Origin: Amycolatopsis circi
GTDB taxonomy: Bacteria > Actinomycetota > Actinomycetes > Mycobacteriales > Pseudonocardiaceae
Reading direction: 5' to 3'
DNA length: 64,000 bases
Assembly (NCBI RefSeq): GCF_003385235.1
Contig: NZ_PQIA01000024.1
Span: forward strand, 19,354 to 83,353
Made by a program: the position numbers and the translations under genes. The notes beneath the pieces were generated by a model. It searched no databases and had not been told where the DNA came from. It worked only from the letters and a program-made list of their open reading frames with translations. Numbering within the stretch: the stretch's first letter is position 1; every line of letters begins with the position of its first letter. This document shows positions 15,950 through 24,634 of the stretch, piece by piece.

Positions 15950-17210
15950 GTGACCGTGCCCGAAGTCTGGGCCGGCGTGGACGGCGGCAAAGTCGATCAC
16001 CACTGCGTGGTGATCGACGCCGAGGGCAGGCGTCTGCTGTCGCGGCGGATCGCCAACGACGAGACGTCGCTGCTGGAGCTGATCGCCGATGTCACCCAAC
16101 TGGCCGAAGGCCGGGCGGTGACCTGGGCGGTCGATCTCAACGCGGGTGGGGTGGCGCTGCTGCTGGCGTTGCTGGTCAATCACGATCAGAAGGTGGTCTA
16201 CCTGCCCGGCCGCACCGTGCATCACGCCGCCGCCACCTACCGCGGTGAGGGGAAAACCGACGCCAAGGACGCGGCGATCATCGCCGATCAGGCTCGGATG
16301 CGCCGTGACCTGCAACCACTGCGCCTGGCCGACGACATCAGCACCGAGCTGCGGATCCTCACCGCCCGCCGCGCTGATCTGGTCGCCGACCGCACCCGTC
16401 AGATCAACCGGCTGCGCGCGACGATGCTGGAGTACTTTCCCGCGTTGGAACGCGCCTTCGACTACAGCACCACCAAAGCCGCGTTGATCCTGCTGACCGG
16501 ATACGCCACCCCGGCTGCGATCCGCCGCGCCGGGGCTGGCCGGCTGGAGCAGTGGCTGCGCAAACGCAAGGCCCGCAACGCCGCCGCGATCGCTTCGGCC
16601 GCGGCGACGGCGGCCGACGCCCAGCACACCACCGTCTCCGGGGAAGACCTCGCCGCGCGTGTGGTCGCTCGGCTGGCCAAGGAGGTGATGGTCCTCGACC
16701 AGGAGATCACCGACACCGACGCCCTGATCGAGGAGCGGTTTCGTCGGCACCGGCACGCCGAGGTGATCACCAGCCTGCCGGGCATGGGCACTCTGCTGGG
16801 GGCGGAGTTCCTTGCCTTCACCGGCGGTGACATGGCGGCCTTCGGCAGCGCCGACCGGCTGGCCGGCGTCGCCGGGCTCGCGCCGGCGCCACGCGACTCC
16901 GGCCGGATCAGCGGCAACCTGCACCGGCCCCGTCGTTACAGCAGACGCCTGCTGCGCGTGTTCTTTCTCTCCGCGCTGGTCAGCATCCGCTGCTGTCCCG
17001 CGTCGCGGGCCTACTACGACCGCAAGAGGGCCGAAGGCAAGAAACACACCCAGGCCGTCCTCGCTCTGGCCCGCCGACGCCTCAACGTCCTCTGGGCCAT
17101 GCTCCGCGACGCCCGCACCTACCACGCCGCACCACCGGCCACCGTCGCTGCCTGATTCCCTCACCGATGCCGCCCATCAGGGCTTGACAACTTCATTGGG
17201 AATCCTCCTA
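15840..17210 (+). mobile_element. IS110-family insertion sequence (ends approximate)
   Basis: The element consists of an intact IS110-type transposase, a non-coding left end and a short right end containing GGCTTGACAACTTCATTGGG (17183-17202), a sequence type I associate with this family's right ends. No terminal inverted repeats or target duplication are visible, as expected for the family, so both borders are estimates. It sits between the small membrane-protein gene and ssb inside the plasmid-like region. Confidence 0.6.
15956..17155 (+). CDS. IS110-family transposase (DEDD recombinase)
   Basis: The 399-residue protein has the N-terminal RuvC-like domain, with first acidic residue in AGVDGGKVDHH and the later KTDAKDAAIIADQA motif. 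A coiled-coil linker follows, then the C-terminal Transposase_20 domain: SLPGMGTLLGAEFLAF, GLAPAPRDSGRISG with the presumed catalytic serine, and a helical end. Length is normal and no frameshift is present, so it may be active. GTG at 15956 is chosen because GGAGG ends 6 bases upstream; a GTG two codons earlier overlaps that site. The family makes seamless excision and integration using a guide RNA encoded beside the gene. Confidence 0.92.
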   Translation: MPEVWAGVDGGKVDHHCVVIDAEGRRLLSRRIANDETSLLELIADVTQLAEGRAVTWAVDLNAGGVALLLALLVNHDQKVVYLPGRTVHHAAATYRGEGKTDAKDAAIIADQARMRRDLQPLRLADDISTELRILTARRADLVADRTRQINRLRATMLEYFPALERAFDYSTTKAALILLTGYATPAAIRRAGAGRLEQWLRKRKARNAAAIASAAATAADAQHTTVSGEDLAARVVARLAKEVMVLDQEITDTDALIEERFRRHRHAEVITSLPGMGTLLGAEFLAFTGGDMAAFGSADRLAGVAGLAPAPRDSGRISGNLHRPRRYSRRLLRVFFLSALVSIRCCPASRAYYDRKRAEGKKHTQAVLALARRRLNVLWAMLRDARTYHAAPPATVAA

Positions 17211-17227
17211 GAGATCCAGGCGGCAGA

Positions 17228-17266
17228 CCGGTGGGGTGGAGCGGCAGCGCCGCTCCACCCCACCGG
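17228..17266 (-). terminator. Perfect 17-bp hairpin terminator after ssb
   Basis: CCGGTGGGGTGGAGCGG and its exact complement flank a 5-base loop, about 28 bp past the ssb stop on the minus strand. Confidence 0.8.
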
Positions 17267-17294
17267 GTTCGTTCCGGCCTAAGGCCGACCAGGA

Positions 17295-17756
17295 TCAGAA
17301 CGGCGGGGCTTCGGAGTCCGTGTTGGCGCCGGCACCGACGAGTTCGCCTTCGCCGGCGGGTGCGGCGGCCCACGGGTCAGCGGCGGTCTTGCGCGAGGGC
17401 TTGGTGACCTTCGCGGTGGCATAGCTGAGCGACGGACCGATCTCGTCGACGGTCAACTCGACGACGGTCCGCGACTCGCCGTCGCGAGTTTCGTACGTCC
17501 GCTGGCGCAGCCGGCCCTGGGCGATCACCCGCATGCCGCGCTTCAACGACTCCGCGACGTTCTCGCCCTTCTCCTTCCACATCGTGCAGCGCATGAACAA
17601 CGGGTCGCAGTCCTCGAACTGGCTGGTGGACCGGTTGAATGTGCGAGGCGTCGACGCGATGGTGAAGTTCGCGACGGCCGTGCCGTTCGCGGTGAACCGC
17701 AGCTCGGGGTCGGACGTGAGGTTGCCGATGATGGTGATGACGGTGTCGCCGGCCAT
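17295..17756 (-). CDS. ssb: Single-stranded DNA-binding protein
   Basis: The 153-residue protein has a full OB fold: [20 protein letters not shown], the [13 protein letters not shown] strand, [18 protein letters not shown] and the [14 protein letters not shown] segment. The C-terminus, after a Gly/Ala linker, is TDSEAPPF. This is a variant of the usual acidic DDDIPF tip with only two acidic residues but the terminal PPF kept, so it should still bind partner proteins. ATG follows GGAGG. It is likely an element-borne ssb paralogue supporting replication or transfer of single strands, consistent with the relaxase and primase in the same region. It is not in the rpsF-ssb-rpsR context of chromosomal ssb. 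Confidence 0.95.
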   Translation of the reverse strand: MAGDTVITIIGNLTSDPELRFTANGTAVANFTIASTPRTFNRSTSQFEDCDPLFMRCTMWKEKGENVAESLKRGMRVIAQGRLRQRTYETRDGESRTVVELTVDEIGPSLSYATAKVTKPSRKTAADPWAAAPAGEGELVGAGANTDSEAPPF

Positions 17757-18171
17757 CGTGTCCTCCGGTGAGGGTCGGTGGTGTGGAACGCGATCTGCCT
17801 GGAGCGCTCCCCGGGCGGGGCCGGTACGCCGCGGATCGGCTCGTCAGTCCGGCGCGAACCGGCTGTGCGGAACGTGCCGGGGCTCGCCGTCAGGAGGGCC
17901 GGTTCACCCGGACGGACAAGCCGAGGCTTCGCGGTGTTCACAGCCCCGTCCGGGGTGTGCTGGGCTGTTTGCGCTCCGCCCCCCGGTCCCTCGCAGGAGG
18001 ACTGGCCGGTGACGGTGTCGCGGCAGCGGCACGTCGACGTCCGTCACTGGGCAGGCGGTTTCGCGTGACGGCTGAGGACAACCAGCATGATGCGTTACTT
18101 CGCGGCCATGGGCCGAACACGATGGAACCCGGCCGCCGCGCAGCTTCGGGGAGAAACGCGGCGGCCGGGAG
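17757..18171. other. Intergenic region upstream of ssb
   Basis: No gene is supported on either strand. The interval should contain the ssb promoter, and its right end carries the terminator of the regulator gene. Otherwise I see nothing in it. Confidence 0.4.
18128..18169 (-). terminator. 13-bp hairpin downstream of the DUF5753 regulator
   Basis: CCCGGCCGCCGCG and its complement are separated by 16 bases, immediately after the stop codon of the regulator gene on the minus strand. Confidence 0.65.
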
Positions 18172-19053
18172 TCATGCGGCGGAGGCTTCTCCGGCGGCGA
18201 ACCTTCGCAGCGCCGCGGTTGATTCCGCCGGGGGCAGGGCGATTCGTTCGAGTTCGTTCGCCGCATGGAAGTAGTAGTCCGCCTGGTCGTGGACGAACGT
18301 GCCGCAGGTCAGGTGGTTGAGGTAGACGACCGACTTCCTGGTGAACTCCTCCGAGGGGCGGGGCATCTCGTAGAAGGTCCACGGGCTCGCCAGGCCGGGG
18401 TGATTGCTGAGGCCGAACGGTACGACGCGAACGGTGGTCTCGGAGGCAGCGTCGTTCAAATCGGCGAGGTGACGCAGTTGTGCACCGACCGTTTCGGCCG
18501 AGCCGGAGAGCTTGGTGAGCACGTGCTCACCAATGTAGGCGGTGACGGGCTTGGCGTTCAGGCCATCGATGATCTGGTTTCGGACCTCGCGCTGCTCGAC
18601 AAGGTTCTCGACCACAGCAGGTGAGTTGCCGAGGGCGAGGAGCGCTTCGGCCGCGTACTCGGGCGACTGCAGCAAGTCGGGGACGATCAGCGGCTCCCAA
18701 ATAGTCGCTGAGATGACGGCCGCCTCCAGATCGAGCAAGGTGGCCAGATGGCGCGGCTCAGTCTGCGCTCCTTCGATGACCACACCCGGCGTGATCGCGC
18801 GCGCAAGCGCGAGGATGCGGTTCCTGTCCTCTCCGACGATGCCGAGCGCCCCGAGGATCGCGGCGACCTGTTCCGCCGACGGTGTCCGTTCGCCGAGTTC
18901 CCAGTTCGAGATCATCGCGGCGTTGACGCCGATACGGCGCGCGAGTTCGCGCACGCCGAAGCGTTTGCCGATCCGTGCGGCGCGAAGAGCTGCACCAAGG
19001 ATAGTCACGCGCGGTTGTTGAACGCGGTGTTCGTACTTGACGGGCTCCCTCAT
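18172..19053 (-). CDS. Helix-turn-helix regulator with DUF5753-like domain
   Basis: The 293-residue protein has an N-terminal XRE-type helix-turn-helix (ALRAARIGKRFGVRELARRI, then GVNAAMISNWELGERTPSAE, about residues 18-57). The C-terminal DUF5753-like domain includes TIWEPLIVPDLLQSPEYAAE, VVENLVEQREVRNQI, the VRVVPFGLSNHPG strand and the YLNHLTCGTFVHD end. Proteins of this type are numerous in Amycolatopsis and Streptomyces and often pair with small DUF397 proteins; none is present here. The ATG overlaps the stop of the 64-residue gene upstream in an ATGA junction. It is transcribed away from a second helix-turn-helix gene, so the two may share an operator region. Confidence 0.88.
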   Translation of the reverse strand: MREPVKYEHRVQQPRVTILGAALRAARIGKRFGVRELARRIGVNAAMISNWELGERTPSAEQVAAILGALGIVGEDRNRILALARAITPGVVIEGAQTEPRHLATLLDLEAAVISATIWEPLIVPDLLQSPEYAAEALLALGNSPAVVENLVEQREVRNQIIDGLNAKPVTAYIGEHVLTKLSGSAETVGAQLRHLADLNDAASETTVRVVPFGLSNHPGLASPWTFYEMPRPSEEFTRKSVVYLNHLTCGTFVHDQADYYFHAANELERIALPPAESTAALRRFAAGEASAA

Positions 19054-19244
19054 GACTGTGCCCGGTCGTCGGCGTCGAGGACTCTGCCCGTTTCGGGGTC
19101 GACGGTTACCTGGTTTCCGTCGTCGTCGATCCACCAGCTCATCCTGATCACCACGCCCAGGGTGAAGGCTGCGCGCCGGACGAGGACACAAGAGCGGCAA
19201 TCGCTGTTGCCGCCCAGGCCACCAGCTGGTTTCGTCGCAGGCAT
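19050..19244 (-). CDS. Small protein coupled to the DUF5753 regulator
   Basis: This 64-residue frame ends with an ATGA overlap onto the regulator. Its C-terminal half, MSWWIDDDGNQVTVDPETGR, looks like a compact acidic beta-hairpin, while its N-terminal half is basic with two cysteines (CRSC). GGAG lies 6 bases before the ATG used here. An internal ATG at MSWWID (19142) would give a 30-residue version but lacks a well-placed site. Function is unknown; translational coupling suggests a partner of the regulator. Confidence 0.5.
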   Translation of the reverse strand: MPATKPAGGLGGNSDCRSCVLVRRAAFTLGVVIRMSWWIDDDGNQVTVDPETGRVLDADDRAQS

Positions 19245-19309
19245 GCGATCTCCACGTCGGCTTCATAGCGGTCAGTTACCGTCCTCAAGCTAGGGGTGAT
19301 TGCTACGCT

Positions 19310-19331
19310 GAAGGGACACCGAAGGGACACC
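19310..19331 (+). promoter_or_regulatory. Tandem 11-bp direct repeat upstream of the XRE gene
   Basis: GAAGGGACACC occurs twice, back to back, starting just after a possible -10 (TACGCT at 19304) and 21 bp before the start codon of the regulator. Directly repeated half-sites at a transcription start are typical of autoregulatory operators. Confidence 0.4.
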
Positions 19332-19352
19332 CGGCCAACGGCAGGAGACCCC

Positions 19353-20549
19353 ATGGACGGTCTTGACCTCCGCGGTACCAGCGTCGCTGGCCGGCTCAAG
19401 GAGGCGCGGATACTGCGGGGCATCAGCCAGCTCCAGCTCGCGCAGCGGATGAACTTTTCGCATTCGCTGGTCAAAAAAGTGGAGCAAGGCTCGAGACCGC
19501 CCAGCGCCGCGTTCGTGGCTGGCGCGGCGCGGGTGCTCGGGATCAAGGTGTCGACCCTTTACGGTGTCCGGGACGACGAGGTGCTGGACGAACCGAGCCG
19601 CCAATCGGCCGGGATTGCTGACTTGCGCGCCGCGCTCGATGCCTACGACGACCCGCAACCCGAAGGCGACCTCCTCACCCTCGACACCGCCACTGCGCGA
19701 CTTGCCACCGCCTCGGGGAAAGTGCTCGGTCAGGACCACGTCGAGGTGCTCGAAGAGCTGCCGAACCTGTTGCACCACCTCTATGTGCTTGCCGACGCGA
19801 CGGGTCGCGCCGGTGAACTCGGCCGGTCGGCGTTGCATGATGCCTACCGGATGTCAGCGAACGTGGCTGGTCACTTCCGGCAAGCAGACCTGGCTGCGAT
19901 CTCGTCCGAACGGCATATCCAACTCGCTCCGCGGACTGGGGAGCCGCTGCGGATCGCCATCAGCGCCTACCATCGCAGCAGCCGCTACCTCCAGCACGGC
20001 GACTATCGTGGAGGTTTGCGTCGGCTTGAGCGCGCTCGCAAGCACGTCGGCTCTGGCGCGGCTGACCGCGCCGTATCGATCCAATTGGACTTGAGAGCAG
20101 CGATTCTTGCCGCCCGCGCTGGAGACCCGGCCGAGGCTGACGAGTATCTGGCTGAGGCCCGGGCGTTCGCCGACGAGTTCCAGCCACCGCCGGTCCCGTA
20201 CTACGGTGTTGACGCCAGCATGACGAACATCGTTGTGCATTGGTGCGCACGGCCGGTCGAGAACTACGACGGCGGTGAAGCGGTCCGACGCGCGTCCACC
20301 GTCGTGGTCGATGATCCTCGACGGCCGGAACGGGTGGGGCACCACTGCATCGACATGGCCCGGGCCTGGATGCTGAACGGCGACCGCGGACGGACGCTCG
20401 TCGAGTTGAACGCGGCGCGCAAGGTCGCGCCGAACATGACCCGCCACCACCCGTCGGTCTCGGAAACAGTTCGCGCGCTTGCGAAGTCCGAGCGACAGAC
20501 GAACGAATCGCTTGCGAAGTTCGCACGGTGGGCAGGCATTCGGCTGTGA
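19353..20549 (+). CDS. XRE-family regulator with helical-repeat sensor region
   Basis: The 398-residue protein begins with a helix-turn-helix (AGRLKEARILRGISQLQLAQ, then MNFSHSLVKKVEQGSRPPS, about residues 11-49). A long all-helical region with TPR-like spacing follows, such as GHFRQADLAAISSERHIQLA and RAAILAARAGDPAEADEYLA. This architecture is common in actinomycete transcriptional regulators that may sense a small molecule or peptide through the helical repeats. ATG follows AGGAG with good spacing; an upstream in-frame extension would run through the direct repeat and promoter. It diverges from the small gene and the DUF5753 regulator. Confidence 0.85.
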   Translation: MDGLDLRGTSVAGRLKEARILRGISQLQLAQRMNFSHSLVKKVEQGSRPPSAAFVAGAARVLGIKVSTLYGVRDDEVLDEPSRQSAGIADLRAALDAYDDPQPEGDLLTLDTATARLATASGKVLGQDHVEVLEELPNLLHHLYVLADATGRAGELGRSALHDAYRMSANVAGHFRQADLAAISSERHIQLAPRTGEPLRIAISAYHRSSRYLQHGDYRGGLRRLERARKHVGSGAADRAVSIQLDLRAAILAARAGDPAEADEYLAEARAFADEFQPPPVPYYGVDASMTNIVVHWCARPVENYDGGEAVRRASTVVVDDPRRPERVGHHCIDMARAWMLNGDRGRTLVELNAARKVAPNMTRHHPSVSETVRALAKSERQTNESLAKFARWAGIRL

Positions 20550-20738
20550 GCTGGCAATTGTCCCGTTGCTGTCTGGGCTCGGGATTTCCGTGTGGATAGC
20601 AGACAGTGACCTGATTGTCCTTGCGGATCTAAGCGACTGAACTGACTGCAGCGGCGAGGTTGCCGAGGAATCGGACGAAGTGCTGCCGAGGTCCGCGATG
20701 GTTGTCTCGGAGTTAGGAGAACGAATTGAACCCGGCGG

Positions 20739-21101
20739 TCAACCGGCAGCACGCTTGTTCTGTGCGAGCACGGTGATGAAGTCGAGACCTGTGGCTGGGT
20801 CAATCAAGTCCAACCCGGGGTCCCGCACGGTCATCCAGGTGACCCATCGTCGCCACCGGTACGTCGTGCCGGCCGGGCGAACCAACCACAATTCTTCGTG
20901 CCGCCGGGATTCCAGCGAGTCCAGGATGGCCTGTCGACGGTCTCGCCGTGCGGCTCGTGGCACGGCATGGAATTCGATGCGCACCACTCCGGGACATCGC
21001 TCGAATACGTGGCCATGAGCGACGCGTCCAGCAGCGAGCACGGCACGCACTGAGTCAGCTGTGACGCGCTCCATCTCCGCAGGATGAGACTTCACACTCA
21101 T
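20739..21101 (-). CDS. Small protein of unknown function
   Basis: The 120-residue product has a basic middle (RAARRDRRQAILDSLESRRH) and a beta-rich aromatic C-terminal half (WLVRPAGTTYRWRRWVTW). I do not recognise a family. The ATG has only a weak AGG upstream. Composition and codon use are consistent with a real gene. It begins the long minus-strand half of the element but is separated from the DUF4192 gene by about 170 bp with no clear feature. Confidence 0.5.
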   Translation of the reverse strand: MSVKSHPAEMERVTADSVRAVLAAGRVAHGHVFERCPGVVRIEFHAVPRAARRDRRQAILDSLESRRHEELWLVRPAGTTYRWRRWVTWMTVRDPGLDLIDPATGLDFITVLAQNKRAAG

Positions 21102-21268
21102 GGCCTAAGCGTAGTCCCGCTCGCACCGGATTGCTTCCGACACCAACGCCGCAGTCGGGACTGGCCGCTGGTTGGCATCGCAGATGCGGTGGTTCGGGCG
21201 GAGGTGCGCGTCTTAACCACCGCGTCTGCACGTTGACACCGGCGCTGGTTGCAAGGCCACTACCGGAG

Positions 21269-22825
21269 TCAGTCGGCCGCCCCGTTCAATAAACTGCGAC
21301 GTTCGGTACGTGCCATGTTCGCGATAATGACTGTGAGGTCTCCGCCGGAGGGATCCAACGCGCGCGCTCGCATTTTCTCGGACAACGGCGACGGCGGGTC
21401 GATCGCCAACGTGGCCGCTCGTGCCGCATCGAAGTTGCCTTGGGCGTACTCGGCGAAGGCGAGCGCGGCGGCGACGTCGCTCGCGTAGTCGAGCGGACTG
21501 ACCTCCAACAGGTAGCGGAAGAGCATCGCCCGGCTGCCTTCCGTGGCTTGCCCGGCCGGAGGGACCAGGACCGCCAGACCCACCGGTGCCGAACCCGCCG
21601 CGGCGATGAGAGCGGCGAGTTCCTCGTCGGATTGAGCACGCCAGCCGGCCGACCATGCATTGACCACAGCGTCGACCTGGTTGACTCGATCATTGAGCGC
21701 CCTGAGGTCATCGTGGTCGAGTTCAGCCCGGATCTGCCGCTTTGCTTCGTCCACCAGCGTCAGCAGGCGGGGATCACGTTCGGATTCGCTACCGACCGTC
21801 CGCGTCGTTTCGACAGCGGAGCGCGCGGAGCGGAAGTACTCGGCGAAGGAGCCGCGGTGGGCGTAGGGATTGATTGCCCGCTGGACATTCCTGGCGACTA
21901 CAACCGCGTGCAAGGTGGGAATGGTCACCTGCTGTGTCGCGATTTCCGCGTGTACGTATTCGCCAAGCAGGTAGTACCCGACGGCCAAGACGGCGGAGAT
22001 CTCGCGACGTTCCGGTGATGGGGCCAGCCGGTAGAGGTGCAGCAGCAGTTGGACGCGCTGGCGCTCGGGATGTCGGCTGCCCGCAGGTAGAACGCAGGCA
22101 TCGCGGAACAGTGGTGACGAGAAGCTGGCGATGAGATTCGCGATGTCTTCGTCGGCGCTGGGCAACTCGCCGTCGATGGCCGCGGCGACTGCAGCGTCGA
22201 AGGTTTCGATCCGTTTCGCGAGCGACTCGGGGGCCTCCTGTTGCCGTGTGGTGGCAATCCGTGTCGCACGCGCGATTCGTTCCTGCTCATCGGTCGATGC
22301 AAGGCGGAACAGGTCTTCGACGGCCTGACGGCTCGGGTGGATGGTGAACCCGGAATCCGCAGAGGCGATCGCGACCAGCGACGTGGCCGGGTCGGGCATG
22401 ATTCCCGCGGTGATTGACCTGTCGTAGTAGCTGCGCCACCAGGAACCCTCGCGGAACTCCGGGACGAAGAAGACTGCCCTGACCCGATGGCCAGCCTCGG
22501 TGATCGCGGATGCGAGGGCGTCGATTTCCGCGCGCAAGGGCAGTTCGGCATCGACATTGCCTCGCTGGGACACCACGACTGCGATCACAGTTCCGGCGGG
22601 CTGTGTCCGGAGCGGGCCCGTTACAGTCCTGCCGGACTCCGCCGGATCGGCGGCGAGACTGGCGAGGCCGAGCCGCATCGTCACTCCTACGCGGTCGAGG
22701 CCGTCGTCGCCAGGACGGAGATGGAGCAGGATGACTGCCTCTGCGGGGTAGAACCCGACAATAGCCGGAATATTCGCGAGGAACTGGCCGACGGCGTCGA
22801 GGTTCGAGGTTTCGGGATCTGACAT
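21269..22825 (-). CDS. DUF4192-family protein (copy A)
   Basis: The 518-residue protein opens with the DUF4192 signature LDAVGQFLANIPAIVGFYPA followed by EAVILLHLRP. The strand GVTMRLGLASL, the VIAVVVSQRG strand and a downstream AVFFVPEFREGSWWRSYYD motif also fit. The long C-terminal half is helical and repetitive. The family's function is not established; the N-terminal half looks like a Rossmann-like alpha/beta domain. It is a clear paralogue of the next gene, with matching motifs throughout, including FSSPLFRDACVLP in both. ATG is preceded by AAAGGAAG. Most DUF4192 proteins I know are shorter, so the ~250-residue helical extension is notable. It is transcribed with copy B but separated from it by a hairpin. 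Confidence 0.82.
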   Translation of the reverse strand: MSDPETSNLDAVGQFLANIPAIVGFYPAEAVILLHLRPGDDGLDRVGVTMRLGLASLAADPAESGRTVTGPLRTQPAGTVIAVVVSQRGNVDAELPLRAEIDALASAITEAGHRVRAVFFVPEFREGSWWRSYYDRSITAGIMPDPATSLVAIASADSGFTIHPSRQAVEDLFRLASTDEQERIARATRIATTRQQEAPESLAKRIETFDAAVAAAIDGELPSADEDIANLIASFSSPLFRDACVLPAGSRHPERQRVQLLLHLYRLAPSPERREISAVLAVGYYLLGEYVHAEIATQQVTIPTLHAVVVARNVQRAINPYAHRGSFAEYFRSARSAVETTRTVGSESERDPRLLTLVDEAKRQIRAELDHDDLRALNDRVNQVDAVVNAWSAGWRAQSDEELAALIAAAGSAPVGLAVLVPPAGQATEGSRAMLFRYLLEVSPLDYASDVAAALAFAEYAQGNFDAARAATLAIDPPSPLSEKMRARALDPSGGDLTVIIANMARTERRSLLNGAAD

Positions 22826-22863
22826 GGGACTTCCTTTGGGAGGCAACGGAGGGCGTATGCGGA

Positions 22864-22897
22864 GGCGGGCACGGCCTATGCACCGGCCGTGCCCGCC
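22864..22897 (-). terminator. 13-bp hairpin between the DUF4192 paralogues
   Basis: GGCGGGCACGGCC and its complement flank an 8-base loop directly after the copy B stop and before the copy A start. It may be a terminator, an attenuator or an mRNA-stabilising hairpin. Confidence 0.6.
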
Positions 22898-22902
22898 GGA
22901 AT

Positions 22903-24447
22903 TCACGCGTGTTCCGCGCTTTCGAGCCGATGACGTTCGGCCAACGCGATGTCGGCGATCAGGTCGCTGACGACCTTCGCGGACGAGGTCAGCGTCCCGT
23001 GGAGGACAGCTTCAGAGAGAAGCGATGGCAGGTCGACGGACCTTGCCGCGGCCCGTGCACGGACGAGGTCGCCCGTGGTCAGTTCGGCCACAGCGATAGC
23101 TCCGGCGATGTTGGCCGCGTAGTCGGGCGGAGCGACCGTCTGGAGGAGACGGAATAGTGCGACCCTGTCGGCGTCGATGGTTCCCGTTGACGGTGAGACC
23201 AGGGCCGCGATGCATACCGGCGGCGCGGTCATGCTGGCGACGAGTTCGGCGACGTCCTCGTCGTGTTCGGGAAGCCCGAATCCGGCACGTTCGGCTGCAC
23301 GGTCGCTTCGTTCGAGGCGTGTTCGGAGCGCTCGATCGTCCTGGCGATCGTGCTCCGAGGCGACCTGTCGAACCTTGTCCTGCACGAGGCAATGAAGAGA
23401 CGGTCGTCGGTCGGTTGGTGTGCCGACGGTATGGACCTGGGCGGCACTGTCGCGCGCGGAGCGGAAATAGCTGGTGAATCGGTCGTCGAGCGCTTTCGGG
23501 TCGACGCCGCTGCTGACCACAGTCCGGACAAGTTCCGCGAGCGCGGTCGGAGGTTGGATGGACTCGCCAGCCATCGATGCGTGCAGATAGTCCCCGGCAA
23601 AGCAGTATCCGACCGCCAACGCGGTGCCGATCTGCCGCCGAAGTTCTGGAGGCGCAAGGCGATTGAGGTGGAGCAGCAGGTTGAGCCGTTGCAGTTCTGG
23701 CCGCGGATTATTCGGGGGCAGAACGCACGCGTCACGGAACAGAGGCGAAGCGAAGCAAGCGATCAGATCCGCGACCCGGTTGTGGTCGGCGGGCAGCTGT
23801 CCTTCTCCGGCTGCCGCGACGGCTGCATCGAAAGCGGCAAGTCGATCGGCAAAAGGCAACGGGGTGTCCTCGCGCCGTTCCAACACTCGTCGTGTCGCGC
23901 CGCCAACGGTTTCCAGATCTGCGGCAGGTGCAGGGGAGAACAGCTGCTGGACCGACTGACGAGACGGTTGGACAGTGAATCCGTCCGCCGCGGCCAGGAC
24001 TGCACCCATCGAAGATCGCGGATCGGGCAGGATTCCTCCGCATCCTGGCCTTCCGCAGTAACAGTGCCACCGGGCGCCCTCGGTGAATTTCGGGAGAAAG
24101 TAGATTCCCCGGACGTTGTGCCCGGCCGCGGTGGTCGTGGCGGTAAGGATGTCGATCTCGTTGTGGAAGGGAAGGTCGTTGTCCTGCAAGGGTTCGGTGC
24201 GATCGGAGACCACGCAGATCATTACGTCGCCGGTATGCTGAGCACGGAGTGGTGCAGCCGTCTGGGCGCTCCATTTTTCCGGTGCTGCGGCGAACTCGGG
24301 GAGGTCCAGCCTCATCGTGAGTCCCACGAGGTGGCGTCCGCCGTCGGCAGGCTTCAAGTACATGACAACGAGTGATTCTTCTGGGTAGAACCCGAGGACT
24401 GCCGGGACGGACGAGAGAAACCGCCCGGTGGCGCTTGAGGAATCCAT
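22903..24447 (-). CDS. DUF4192-family protein (copy B)
   Basis: The 514-residue paralogue carries the same signature, SSVPAVLGFYPEESLVVMYL, the GLTMRLDLPEF strand and the NVRGIYFLPKFTEGARWHCY motif. A small CGRPGC pair at about residue 138 is absent from copy A. The conserved FASPLFRDACVLPPN block and helical C-terminal half are kept. The repeated pattern shows an old tandem duplication within the element. Function is unknown. The start ATG follows AAGGA at normal distance. Neighbours on the same strand are the primase upstream and copy A downstream, so a maintenance or replication-linked role is a fair but untested inference. Confidence 0.82.
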   Translation of the reverse strand: MDSSSATGRFLSSVPAVLGFYPEESLVVMYLKPADGGRHLVGLTMRLDLPEFAAAPEKWSAQTAAPLRAQHTGDVMICVVSDRTEPLQDNDLPFHNEIDILTATTTAAGHNVRGIYFLPKFTEGARWHCYCGRPGCGGILPDPRSSMGAVLAAADGFTVQPSRQSVQQLFSPAPAADLETVGGATRRVLERREDTPLPFADRLAAFDAAVAAAGEGQLPADHNRVADLIACFASPLFRDACVLPPNNPRPELQRLNLLLHLNRLAPPELRRQIGTALAVGYCFAGDYLHASMAGESIQPPTALAELVRTVVSSGVDPKALDDRFTSYFRSARDSAAQVHTVGTPTDRRPSLHCLVQDKVRQVASEHDRQDDRALRTRLERSDRAAERAGFGLPEHDEDVAELVASMTAPPVCIAALVSPSTGTIDADRVALFRLLQTVAPPDYAANIAGAIAVAELTTGDLVRARAAARSVDLPSLLSEAVLHGTLTSSAKVVSDLIADIALAERHRLESAEHA

Positions 24448-24525
24448 TGGTGTCCTTAGCTTTTCGTGAAGTATTTCTGCGCGTCCGGCGTCGATCGCCG
24501 GACGAGTTCGCTTGAGCGCGCGCGG

Positions 24526-24579
24526 CCGGGCCCGGCTTTCGCCTCACCCGGCGAACGATGCGAGGACGGCCGGGCCCGG
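24526..24579 (-). terminator. Structured spacer between primase and DUF4192 copy B
   Basis: An 11-bp stem (CCGGGCCCGGC with complement at 24569-24579) encloses a second small hairpin (TTCGCC / GGCGAA). Another 9-bp hairpin lies at 24482-24504. Together they make the whole intergenic spacer strongly folded. Confidence 0.45.
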
Positions 24580-24634
24580 GCGGGCGTGCTGGAATCTCCG
24601 GTGCGGGGATCTGCGCGACAGGCCGGACAGGTCG

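Larger units (their letters stand above)
15534..15955. other. Region between membrane protein gene and transposase
   Basis: This interval contains the upstream sequence of the membrane-protein gene, a short possible coding remnant and the non-coding left end of the IS110-type element. In IS110 relatives with this layout, the stretch before the transposase encodes a structured guide RNA. Confidence 0.4.
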
